NCBI GenBank assembly: GCA_964463655.1
Contig: CAYXDG010000107.1
Location: 1-9,881 of the forward strand
Length of the DNA stretch: 9,881 nt
Source: Halothece sp964463655
GTDB taxonomy: Bacteria > Cyanobacteriota > Cyanobacteriia > Cyanobacteriales > Rubidibacteraceae
Reading direction: 5' to 3'
Shown here: piece by piece, positions 1 through 6,758 of the stretch
Layout of the letters: each line of letters starts with the position of its first letter
Position numbering within the stretch: position 1 is the first letter of the stretch
Position numbers and translations under genes: made by a program
Notes under the pieces: generated by a model
What the model was told of the DNA's origin: nothing
Databases searched by the model: none
Seen by the model: only the letters and a program-made list of their open reading frames with translations

Positions 1-474
1 GGGATGGAAGATATTACCCTAATTACACCAGAAGAACTAAGTGAAATTCGGCGAATATGGTTAGAAGAAAGACATGAATTTGATGATAGTCTTCCTCGTA
101 TTTATCAAGAGGTAACAGGGAAACCTTTTCATGATAAACGCATTAGCGCAACTAATCATGTTTTAGGAAGCGATGAATGGACTGTCTTAGAAGAACTCTG
201 TGAGGATGAAATGCACTTAGAATTGATGGCGAAATTATTGGATACAGAACGCCAATATTATACGAAATCTCGCCGCGTGGGGATTTATGAATCTCTAGAA
301 AAGTGTTTTGAAACCAGTTCTCGCAGTAAGGAGGAAGCCATTGAAAATGCCCATCTGAAACGAGATTTGAAAACCGCTGTTGATGATCAAGATGCAGAAA
401 AAGTCAAGCAATTAACTTGGGCAAATATTAAATTTTCTGGGCAAAAGCAAACCGATAATTCTGAAGAGGATTAA
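1..474 (+). CDS. dndC: DndC-like DNA phosphorothioation protein, C-terminal part (5'-truncated by window edge)
   Basis: The reading frame is open from base 1 (GGG, then ATG at 4) to TAA at 472-474. The ATG is probably an internal methionine of a longer protein, because DndC proteins are about 500 residues and only about 157 codons are here. From memory of the family, the stretch ITPEELSEIRRIWLEERHEF, then SLPRIYQEVTGK, SSDEW-like GSDEW, LLDTERQYYTKSRRVGIYE and KCFETSSRSKEEAI resemble the conserved C-terminal region of DndC. DndC is the ATP-pyrophosphatase/PAPS-reductase-like member of the machinery that puts sulfur into the DNA backbone. The nucleotide-binding and Fe-S parts would lie upstream and are not seen. 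Two cysteines remain (C66 and C101 counted from the ATG). The tail, after about residue 143, is hydrophilic and low in conservation. The next gene is convergent, so no dndD or dndE follows directly. The family call rests on recalled sequence, not on a search. Confidence 0.68.
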   Translation, partial: GMEDITLITPEELSEIRRIWLEERHEFDDSLPRIYQEVTGKPFHDKRISATNHVLGSDEWTVLEELCEDEMHLELMAKLLDTERQYYTKSRRVGIYESLEKCFETSSRSKEEAIENAHLKRDLKTAVDDQDAEKVKQLTWANIKFSGQKQTDNSEED

Positions 475-545
475 GAGAGAAATCCTGTATCTTATTTAAT
501 AGCTTAACTCCCGATCGCCCCTCACAGGGATTGGGGTACAATGGT

Positions 546-1070
546 TTAATTAACTGAGGATTTTCCAATTTGTTTGATAAGATCAGATAAATTCATCTGT
601 TCATAATTCTCAAACGGTTGATGAATCCAAGGATTATCAGGAAAATAATGAACGTAATAGTTGGGGATAATATCTGAACATTCTTTACGCCACAACACAG
701 CAGTGCGAATTTCTTCTACTTCTTTTTGATAATGCTCTTTGATGTAGTTGAAACTAGCCTTTAAACTCACGCCAGAATCTACTAGATCATCAACCAATAA
801 CACTTTACTTCCCAAATGCTCCGTTGTCATGGCAAGATGTTTAGACAGTTTAATTTCTCCTCGGGTTTGCTTATTCTCTCCCCCATAGGAGGAAGCAGAT
901 AAAATCGCTAGGGGTCGATCGAACAGTCGAGAGAGAATATCCCCAACTCGTAATCCTCCTTTGGCAATACACACAATCTGATTGAACTTCCAACCTGATT
1001 GTTCAATGGTAACTGCAAGTTGTTCGATCGTTTGATGGTACTCTGACCACGAAATATAAATATCAGACAT
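546..1070 (-). CDS. Phosphoribosyltransferase, xanthine/hypoxanthine-guanine type (COG2236-like)
   Basis: This 174-residue protein carries the type I phosphoribosyltransferase signature VLLVDDLVDSG (residues 90-100), which binds the phosphate and ribose of PRPP. An IAKGGLRVG segment (35-43) fits the pyrophosphate loop. Near the C terminus, PDNPWIHQPFENYE (144-157) contains the W-I/V pair that in Gpt-like enzymes stacks on the purine base. The expected role is purine salvage in the cytosol, joining a purine base to PRPP to give a nucleotide and pyrophosphate. The exact base (xanthine, guanine or hypoxanthine) cannot be read from sequence. Length is normal. The start is ATG at 1068-1070; no Shine-Dalgarno motif precedes it, and the upstream bases are a heptad repeat. 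The gene lies 60 bases downstream of the glycosyltransferase gene on the same strand and converges on the dndC end, with 71 bases between. Confidence 0.85.
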   Translation of the reverse strand: MSDIYISWSEYHQTIEQLAVTIEQSGWKFNQIVCIAKGGLRVGDILSRLFDRPLAILSASSYGGENKQTRGEIKLSKHLAMTTEHLGSKVLLVDDLVDSGVSLKASFNYIKEHYQKEVEEIRTAVLWRKECSDIIPNYYVHYFPDNPWIHQPFENYEQMNLSDLIKQIGKSSVN

Positions 1071-1103
1071 ATTTGTTCGTTGTTATTCGTTATTCGTTAT
1101 TTG
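1069..1103 (-). repeat. Short tandem heptad repeat abutting the phosphoribosyltransferase start
   Basis: Read on the - strand, the bases just before the start codon fall into successive 7-mers: CAAATAA, CGAATAA, CGAATAA, CAACGAA, CAAATAT. The last one includes the first two bases of the ATG. Three near-identical units lie at 1083-1103, and the two units nearest the gene are diverged. Heptanucleotide tandem repeats (STRR) are known in cyanobacteria. Here the tract occupies the place of the 5' leader and ribosome-binding region. Confidence 0.7.
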
Positions 1104-1130
1104 TTCTTAGCCAGATTAATGAACCCTAAA

Positions 1131-3587
1131 TCAATTATCAATTCTCAATTGTTGATAGGCTTTCATTAGGTTACCTTGCATCAGCGCTGCTATGCCATCT
1201 AAGGTTTTGAGAATCTCTAGATTTGGACTAAGATTAAGGGCAGTGTCTAGAGCTATTTCAGCCGCGTGGGGTTGCCAGTTGTAAAGATAGACAAAGGCGA
1301 GATAGGCGTAAGCATAGGGATTTTGCGAGTCTAGTTCCGTGATGGTTTGGAATTGCGCGATCGCCCCCTCTACATCCCGTTGTAACACTTCGGAAAGGGC
1401 AAGACCATATAACCAGTCTAACCGCGTTTCTTGCCCCTGTAAACGATATCTCAAAGCGGTTTCTGCTTGCGCGAGATAGTCTTGGATCGGGTCATATTGA
1501 TTCATGCGTCCTATTTGCGCGAAAATCTCTTCTAGAGCCGTTTCTCCTTGAGGAAGTTTAATCGCTGCTGTCCGTAGTTGCGTGACTAAATCTAATTCTG
1601 GTGCGGGAGGAGGACTCGCTTCTGGGTCGATAGTAACGGATACAGGAGGAGTCGCGAGGGGATAACTTTCTCCAGTCTCTCGATTGAAATATCTTGCTTG
1701 GAGAGTGTAGCTTCCTGCTTTCGTTTCAGGAGGAGGAAACATGGCTGTCTTTTCTTGGACTTGAAACCCGTTTGCTGTTTCTTCACTGGTGACTAATTGT
1801 CCCATCCCCAGACCATGATCATGTAACCAGAAGTCGTCTTCTCCTTCCCAACTTACAAGGACAACTCCTTGCTCTAAATCTTCCCAACTTCCTTCCCAAG
1901 TGTAGCTGACTTGAACTGGAACACCCCTCGGAATCGTTTGTGGCACTTCAACCTCGGCTAGTCTAACTTGAAGAGGAATGTGATCTAATAAATTTAAACT
2001 AACTGGTTGGTTTTTTTGATGATAAAGTTTGAGGGAACTGCGATCGGGTAATTCCCAACTGGCTTTTAATTGAAAGTCTTCTCCCGCTTCAATGCGATCG
2101 CTGATTAACTGTTGCGAACGGGAAACTGATCCTTGATTGCCTGTTTTTGTAATAAACCAAGACAGCGATCGCGCATCCTGTTCTATAGTATTTTCATCCA
2201 CACCCACTTGCCGACCATACACCTGAAAGTTCGCTTTTGCGCCATAAAAGGAAAAGTTATGTTGATTGATGCTTGCAGTTGAAGGTAAGACTCCGAGAGT
2301 TGTTCTTAAATAAGGATTGGTTTTGATAATTTCTGTGATGACTTCTTGATGAGGATAGTCTTGGTTTGTCATTGGGTAATGCTGAACTCTCGGACTGAGA
2401 ATGTTGGTCAATATCTCTCCTCTGAAGGGAAACAAGTTTAAGACCAGCAAGAGCATTCCTAAGCCAACAGTACCAGAAATGATCGGCAGTTGCCACTTAC
2501 GTTTAATCAGCAGTAATCCTTGCGCCATGATTAGAGATAGAACAGGAAGCAGTGGTAAGATGTAGCGAGCATCTTTATTCACATTCAGAGAACTGAGAAA
2601 GTACCCTCCAACTAGAAAAACTCCTAACCAACGAATGGTTATAACTTGTTTCTGATTGATAGGAGTTTCCTTCCTGAACCACCAAGCAGTATAAATCAAA
2701 AAACAAACAAGTGGAATCAGGAGCAAATGCCAAGATAATAAATAAGGGAGAATTTTGCCATAATAAACCCAAGCATCCAGCGTGTTCAAAGCTGGGTCAC
2801 CTTCAGCGATCGCAGAATCAACAGTTGCTCGTTTTCCCGAGGTTAAAATCAACAGCCAGTTCGTTCGATACCAAGGATAAAAGATTAACAGCGATGTTAT
2901 CAATCCTAACCCAATTTGCGGAAGATTTCGCCACTGCCTGCGCCAGAAAGTCATCAGGAATAACCACACCACTGGCAAGAAGAGAAATAAGACAATGGTT
3001 TGCTTAATCATCAAGGCGAAACCCAGGGAAAATCCGACTAAAATGGCAAGTAACCAACTGCGAGACTCTAACTGTAAACCCTCACCAACTGACTGTTTCC
3101 ATAAGGTTAAAGCCAAAAAACTAAAGGTAACAACTGCGGTGACAGGATAATCTAAAACAAAGTCTGTGCGATAGCGATATAGTCCCGGTAAAATCTGACA
3201 AAGACCCGCAGCTAGTAACCCCACTTGCGGATTAAATAATTGTCTTCCTAACCCATAAACAGAGAGCAGTAAAATAGCACTGAAAGCAGATAAAATTCCT
3301 GTTGCTGCGTCCGCAGTTGTCCCAAAAACTTCTAAAAAAGGAGTCGTTAAAAGATAAGTCCCTGGGGGAATCTTTGAAGAGAGAAGCCATAACTGTTCCC
3401 ACCAATTACCATTAAACCATGCGGGGTTTTGCAAAGCCTGCCAATAATTCATCGCGCCGTTTAAATAGTCAGCTTGATCCCAAGCGGGAATGCTTTCATC
3501 TAAAAACAACCAAACGCGATCGAGCATTACCCCGATTAACCAAATTAAGGTTAAAATCAGAATCTGATGAGACGTTTTTTTGAGCAT
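1131..3587 (-). CDS. GT39-family membrane glycosyltransferase with C-terminal TPR region
   Basis: An 818-residue protein when started at the ATG at 3585-3587. A TTG directly upstream (3588-3590) would add one residue, and AAGAG just before it is a weak ribosome-binding site. Residues 1-390 hold about ten hydrophobic segments (roughly 8-28, 95-113, 121-137, 147-164, 180-211, 225-243, 282-302, 319-335, 342-360, 368-387). The first extracytoplasmic loop has the acidic pair D30-E31 followed by S-I-P-A-W-D, as in PMT/ArnT-type GT-C enzymes, which move a sugar from a polyprenyl-phosphate donor to a protein or lipid acceptor. Residues 394-655 look soluble and beta-rich, with many W-E-G and P-rich turns. 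Residues 665-818 are helical, with at least two TPR-like units (about 724-757 and 758-790). Acceptor and sugar are unknown. The 151-base gap to the ABC exporter gene upstream leaves room for its own promoter. Confidence 0.8.
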   Translation of the reverse strand: MLKKTSHQILILTLIWLIGVMLDRVWLFLDESIPAWDQADYLNGAMNYWQALQNPAWFNGNWWEQLWLLSSKIPPGTYLLTTPFLEVFGTTADAATGILSAFSAILLLSVYGLGRQLFNPQVGLLAAGLCQILPGLYRYRTDFVLDYPVTAVVTFSFLALTLWKQSVGEGLQLESRSWLLAILVGFSLGFALMIKQTIVLFLFLPVVWLFLMTFWRRQWRNLPQIGLGLITSLLIFYPWYRTNWLLILTSGKRATVDSAIAEGDPALNTLDAWVYYGKILPYLLSWHLLLIPLVCFLIYTAWWFRKETPINQKQVITIRWLGVFLVGGYFLSSLNVNKDARYILPLLPVLSLIMAQGLLLIKRKWQLPIISGTVGLGMLLLVLNLFPFRGEILTNILSPRVQHYPMTNQDYPHQEVITEIIKTNPYLRTTLGVLPSTASINQHNFSFYGAKANFQVYGRQVGVDENTIEQDARSLSWFITKTGNQGSVSRSQQLISDRIEAGEDFQLKASWELPDRSSLKLYHQKNQPVSLNLLDHIPLQVRLAEVEVPQTIPRGVPVQVSYTWEGSWEDLEQGVVLVSWEGEDDFWLHDHGLGMGQLVTSEETANGFQVQEKTAMFPPPETKAGSYTLQARYFNRETGESYPLATPPVSVTIDPEASPPPAPELDLVTQLRTAAIKLPQGETALEEIFAQIGRMNQYDPIQDYLAQAETALRYRLQGQETRLDWLYGLALSEVLQRDVEGAIAQFQTITELDSQNPYAYAYLAFVYLYNWQPHAAEIALDTALNLSPNLEILKTLDGIAALMQGNLMKAYQQLRIDN

Positions 3588-3631
3588 CAACTCTTAGCAA
3601 GGGAATAGAAATTGATTGACCATGAGTGACA

Positions 3632-3722
3632 ATGTCCAATTCATCTGAGCGCCTAGACCGTAATGGAAACCAAACTCGATCGAATCTTTGAAAAACAGGA
3701 AGATGAGGAGGAGAATAAGTAA
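3632..3722 (+). pseudogene. Possible frameshifted remnant of a small coiled-coil protein
   Basis: The gap between the glycosyltransferase and ABC exporter genes holds two overlapping short + strand reading frames. ATG at 3632 reads MSNSSERLDR before drifting into unrelated codons. One base out of phase, ATG at 3663 reads METKLDRIFEKQEDEEENK and stops at TAA 3720-3722. Joined across a one-base shift at about 3662, they resemble the 'ERLDRIE..LDRILEKQ' N-terminal pattern of small cyanobacterial coiled-coil proteins. That resemblance is from memory, and the whole is only about 30 codons. It could be a relic, a real short gene with a sequencing error, or chance. Confidence 0.28.
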
Positions 3723-3740
3723 GCCATCTTTATTCAAACA

Positions 3741-5480
3741 TTATTTCAATGCTTCTTCTAGTTTGTGCTGTTTCCAGAGTGATTGATACAAGCCTTCTTC
3801 TTGTAATAATTCCTCATGAGAACCACTTTGAACAATCTTACCATCATCCATGACTAATAGGCGATCGGCTTTCGCTGCTGCGGACAATTGGTGAGTAATA
3901 AAAATAACGGTTTTTCCCTCTACTCCTGAAGATAAATTGCTTAAAATTTCTGTGGCTGTCCGATTATCGACACTCGAAAGAGCATCATCTAAAATCAAAA
4001 TCGGAGCATCTACTAACAAAGCTCTCGCTAAAGAAGTACGCTGGCGCTGTCCACCTGAAAGGGTAATCCCTCGTTCTCCCACAATCGTCTCATATTTCTG
4101 GGGAAAATTCTCGATTTCAGGATGAATTTGAGAGGCTTTTGCTGATGATTCAATTAAGGAAGATTCCCCATAGGGTTTACCATAAGCAATGTTATCACCA
4201 ATGGTCATACTAAATAAAAAGCTATCTTGAGGGACATAGGCGATCGCGCGACGCAAATCAGATAATCTGACTTTTGTGATATCATAGCTATCTAAGAATA
4301 GCTGTCCTTCTCCTACTGACAATAAACGAGGGAGACAGTTAGCTAGGGTAGATTTTCCCGCACCAATTGTTCCAACTACAGCGACCACTTCTCCTGGTTG
4401 TATGCTAAAGTTAACTCCTTGTAGGGCTAATTGTTCCGATCCTGGATAGCTGTAGGTCAGTGCTTTAGCTTCGAGATGTCCTTGGACGGTTTCTACGGGG
4501 AGAGATAGTGCTTGCGGGTCGTCTTTAATCTTCGGATCAGCCTCAAAAATGGCTTCTACGCGGTCAACACTCACTGCACCCCGTTGGTAAGCGGTGATGG
4601 TAAACCCAAGCAAGGCGATGGGAAAAACTAAGCGTTGTGCATAGATAATCAAGGCAATAAAATCCCCATTCGTCAGATTACCACCGCCTAAGTTTCGTGA
4701 ACCGATCCCTAGTAAAAATAGTAAACTTAAAGAGGCTAAACCCTCAACAATGGGGAATAAAATGTTACGAGTCCGAGCCAGTTTTAAGTTCGATCGCAGT
4801 AGGCGTTGATTTTTATCAGCAAAGACTTGTCGTTCATTTTCTTCCTGTGCATAGATTTTAATCAGGGAAATGCCACTCATGTCTTCTTGGATTAACTGAC
4901 TCAGATCAGACAAGTTTTCTTGCACTTCTTGCTGTTGAGCGCCAAGATTTTCACTAAACAACTGCACCGCGACTAAAATAAAGGGATAGGGTGCGATCGC
5001 CAGCAAGGTTAAGCGGACATCAATAGACAGCATAAACGGAAGCGTAATCCCATAAGCAAAGACCGTATTCACCAAACTTAGCACCGCAAACCCCACCAGA
5101 CGGCGAATATTGTCCACATCGCTGGTCGCTCGGTTAATCAGGTCTCCCGAGGTGTTTAAGGAAAAATAAGCGGGGTCAAGGCGCAATAAATGCTCAAAGA
5201 TGTCTTGTTTGAGGGTGTATTCTATCTTACGCCCCACGCCAAAAATCCAAATCCGAGAGAGCATTCGGATGCCCCACATGATAGAAGCGAGGATCACAAT
5301 CCCAACGACATAATACCAAAATCGGTTACTATCAAAGGAATTATCCACGCTATCCCGAATTAAAAGGGGAATCCCAGCACTGAGCAAGTTAACCGCTAGG
5401 AGCGCCCCAATGCCCATCAGCATTCGTTTTCGGTGGGGACGCAAGTAAGAAATTAGTTTTTTTAAACGTGATTGTGCCAT
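3741..5480 (-). CDS. ABC exporter half-transporter, fused membrane and ATPase domains
   Basis: A 579-residue protein counted from ATG at 5478-5480. An in-frame TTG at 5487-5489 would add three residues, and neither start has a good Shine-Dalgarno. The N-terminal membrane domain (about 15-310) has six hydrophobic segments near 18-41, 55-75, 128-148, 150-173, 242-262 and 274-297, as in MdlB/MsbA-like exporters. The ATPase domain (about 335-579) has Walker A GTIGAGKST (370-378), Q-loop YVPQD (Q418), signature LSGGQRQR (474-481), Walker B ILILDD (494-499), D-loop SSVD (502-505) and H-loop ITHQ (H530). The usual catalytic glutamate after Walker B is Asp (D499), as in the degenerate subunits of heterodimeric exporters. 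The protein would act in the cytoplasmic or thylakoid membrane and export a hydrophobic compound, peptide or lipid; the substrate cannot be told. No second half-transporter is in the window. It lies between a TPR gene and a glycosyltransferase gene on the same strand. Confidence 0.9.
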   Translation of the reverse strand: MAQSRLKKLISYLRPHRKRMLMGIGALLAVNLLSAGIPLLIRDSVDNSFDSNRFWYYVVGIVILASIMWGIRMLSRIWIFGVGRKIEYTLKQDIFEHLLRLDPAYFSLNTSGDLINRATSDVDNIRRLVGFAVLSLVNTVFAYGITLPFMLSIDVRLTLLAIAPYPFILVAVQLFSENLGAQQQEVQENLSDLSQLIQEDMSGISLIKIYAQEENERQVFADKNQRLLRSNLKLARTRNILFPIVEGLASLSLLFLLGIGSRNLGGGNLTNGDFIALIIYAQRLVFPIALLGFTITAYQRGAVSVDRVEAIFEADPKIKDDPQALSLPVETVQGHLEAKALTYSYPGSEQLALQGVNFSIQPGEVVAVVGTIGAGKSTLANCLPRLLSVGEGQLFLDSYDITKVRLSDLRRAIAYVPQDSFLFSMTIGDNIAYGKPYGESSLIESSAKASQIHPEIENFPQKYETIVGERGITLSGGQRQRTSLARALLVDAPILILDDALSSVDNRTATEILSNLSSGVEGKTVIFITHQLSAAAKADRLLVMDDGKIVQSGSHEELLQEEGLYQSLWKQHKLEEALK

Positions 5481-5546
5481 GTTATACAACTTAACAGATT
5501 TTTGTCCCTTCTCCTTCTACCCATTGATAAAGGTTGAAAGGAAGCA

Positions 5547-6068
5547 TCAGCGATCGCCCTTTAAAAGTTGATTTTCTAATCTTAAAAGTGGTTGATAATT
5601 GGGTTGAATCTCTAACCCCATGCGACAAACAACGAGCGCTTGATCGCGGTTATTCTGTTTCAAAAAAGCCTGAGTGACGATCAAATAAAGCTCAAGGCGA
5701 TCGGGGAAAAAGTTAAGCAGTTTTCGGGCGGATTCGAGATGATCGGGCTGAAACTTGAGAGCATTTTGATAGGTTTTAATTGCTGCTGACCACTGCTTTA
5801 ATTGAGCGTGAGCTTGTGCTAAATTGTAATACGACCAGACCCCAACATCAGGAAGCGCGATCGCATTTTGGTAAACACTAATGGCTTCTTGAAAGCGATG
5901 AGACTCCAATAAAGCATTGCCTAAGCAGTGATGAAATTGAGCAATATTGGGATACAATTTGAGCGCTTGACGACACAAGAATTCTAACTCTTGCCACTGT
6001 TTTTGAGCTTGTAACCGCTCGGCTTTTTGCTGTAAACTTTTCAGAGATTTTGTGGGTGAATCTGTCAT
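5547..6068 (-). CDS. Small TPR-repeat protein
   Basis: A 173-residue protein if started at ATG 6066-6068; an in-frame TTG at 6087-6089 would add seven residues. Neither is preceded by a clear ribosome-binding site, and the ATG is preferred because N-terminal similarity cannot be judged. The protein is almost wholly helical, with TPR-like units at about 12-43, 44-77 (NALLESHRFQEAISVYQNAI), 81-113 (YYNLAQAHAQLKQWSAAIKT) and a further diverged unit at about 125-156. The typical small and aromatic positions are present (G/A at 8, A at 20, P at 32). There is no signal peptide or membrane segment, so it is probably a soluble cytoplasmic scaffold for protein contacts. The partner is unknown. It sits 66 bases upstream of the ABC exporter start and 76 bases downstream of the pentapeptide gene on the same strand. 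The stop codon (TTA on + at 5568-type positions excluded) lies inside a HIP1-rich end: HIP1 at 5550-5557 overlaps its last codons. Confidence 0.78.
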   Translation of the reverse strand: MTDSPTKSLKSLQQKAERLQAQKQWQELEFLCRQALKLYPNIAQFHHCLGNALLESHRFQEAISVYQNAIALPDVGVWSYYNLAQAHAQLKQWSAAIKTYQNALKFQPDHLESARKLLNFFPDRLELYLIVTQAFLKQNNRDQALVVCRMGLEIQPNYQPLLRLENQLLKGDR

Positions 6069-6144
6069 TGAGAATTCAAGTTTGATCAAGTTTCATTTGA
6101 GGTCTGATTGAGCGAGCGATCGCCCCAACCCAGTTTTTTCCACC

Positions 6145-6657
6145 CTAACGACAGCCTAAACTTTCTCGCGTGGAAACCCCGGTTGTGGGATTAACCCCTT
6201 CTGCGCGATCGCATAATAATTTCACTTGATAACGGTTAATAATCGCATCGGTAAAATCAGCACCTGTAATTTTTGTTCCTTCAAAACTACTGCGAGTTAA
6301 AAATGTACCATTGAGGATAGCATTGGTCAAATCAGCACCATCTAATTTTACCCGATCCATTAAAGCACCACTGAGATTTGCGTTGGATAAATCAGCATTA
6401 ATTAATGTGCCTTTGGTAAACATAGCATTTTGTAAGTTTGACCCACTAAAATTAGTCCGACGCATTTCTGCAGCAGCAAAAACAGCCCCCACCAAATCTT
6501 TATTAGAAAAGTCTCTTTCAGAGACAACTGTATAAGTATAATTGACGCTGCTATCATCTTGAGCAACGGCTGGTTTAGCATCTAATAAAAGCCAAATAGC
6601 AGCTAAGAAAAGCGCGATCGCCAGATACAACATTCGTTTTAATAGTTTTTTTAGCAT
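6145..6657 (-). CDS. Exported pentapeptide-repeat protein (thylakoid lumen or periplasm)
   Basis: A 170-residue protein starting at ATG 6655-6657. The N terminus is a classical Sec signal: basic start (K3, K4, K7, R8), hydrophobic core about 9-25, and cleavage site A-V-A before Q33. After a short linker, residues about 49-140 are pentapeptide repeats of the A(D/N)LXX type (for example ADLSN, ANLSG, ADLTN, ADFTD), forming a right-handed four-sided beta helix. The C-terminal cap (141-170) carries two cysteines, C149 and C169, spaced for a possible disulfide, which suits an oxidising extracytoplasmic compartment. Such short exported pentapeptide proteins are common in cyanobacteria and related proteins are found in plant thylakoid lumen; their molecular role is mostly unknown. 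The gene diverges from the mannose-1-phosphate guanylyltransferase gene, with 101 bases between. Confidence 0.85.
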   Translation of the reverse strand: MLKKLLKRMLYLAIALFLAAIWLLLDAKPAVAQDDSSVNYTYTVVSERDFSNKDLVGAVFAAAEMRRTNFSGSNLQNAMFTKGTLINADLSNANLSGALMDRVKLDGADLTNAILNGTFLTRSSFEGTKITGADFTDAIINRYQVKLLCDRAEGVNPTTGVSTRESLGCR

Positions 6658-6718
6658 GATCTTCGTCTGGTTATTCGTGATGGGTTTCCCCTTTCTTTCT
6701 CACCTACCCATTATCCCT

Positions 6719-6751
6719 TAAAATCAGGAGAGACTCAACGCATAAGGGTGG
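6719..6751 (+). promoter_or_regulatory. Putative -10 element and ribosome-binding site of the guanylyltransferase gene
   Basis: The 101-base divergent gap (6658-6758) must carry the start signals of both flanking genes. On the + strand TAAAAT at 6719-6724 differs from the -10 consensus by one base, but no good -35 is seen 17 bases upstream. AAGGGTGG at 6744-6751 lies 7 bases before the ATG at 6759 and is a plausible Shine-Dalgarno site, supporting that start. I see no convincing promoter for the pentapeptide gene on the other strand. Confidence 0.35.
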
Positions 6752-6758
6752 TAAATCA

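Noticed and set aside
475..545. GC-rich stretch between the two convergent genes as a bidirectional terminator
   Set aside because: CCCC and GGGG blocks near 517-537 can pair over only four bases and no T-run follows in either direction, so I do not call a terminator.
2711..3007. 98-codon + strand reading frame
   Set aside because: It lies wholly inside the glycosyltransferase gene on the other strand, has low-complexity unlikely protein sequence, and no ribosome-binding site.
546..6657. The five - strand genes as a dedicated surface-polysaccharide or secretion system
   Set aside because: Gaps of 60-150 bases, and mixed functions (purine salvage, pentapeptide, TPR, exporter, one glycosyltransferase), with no polymerase, flippase or further transferases. 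There is no evidence for a single system.
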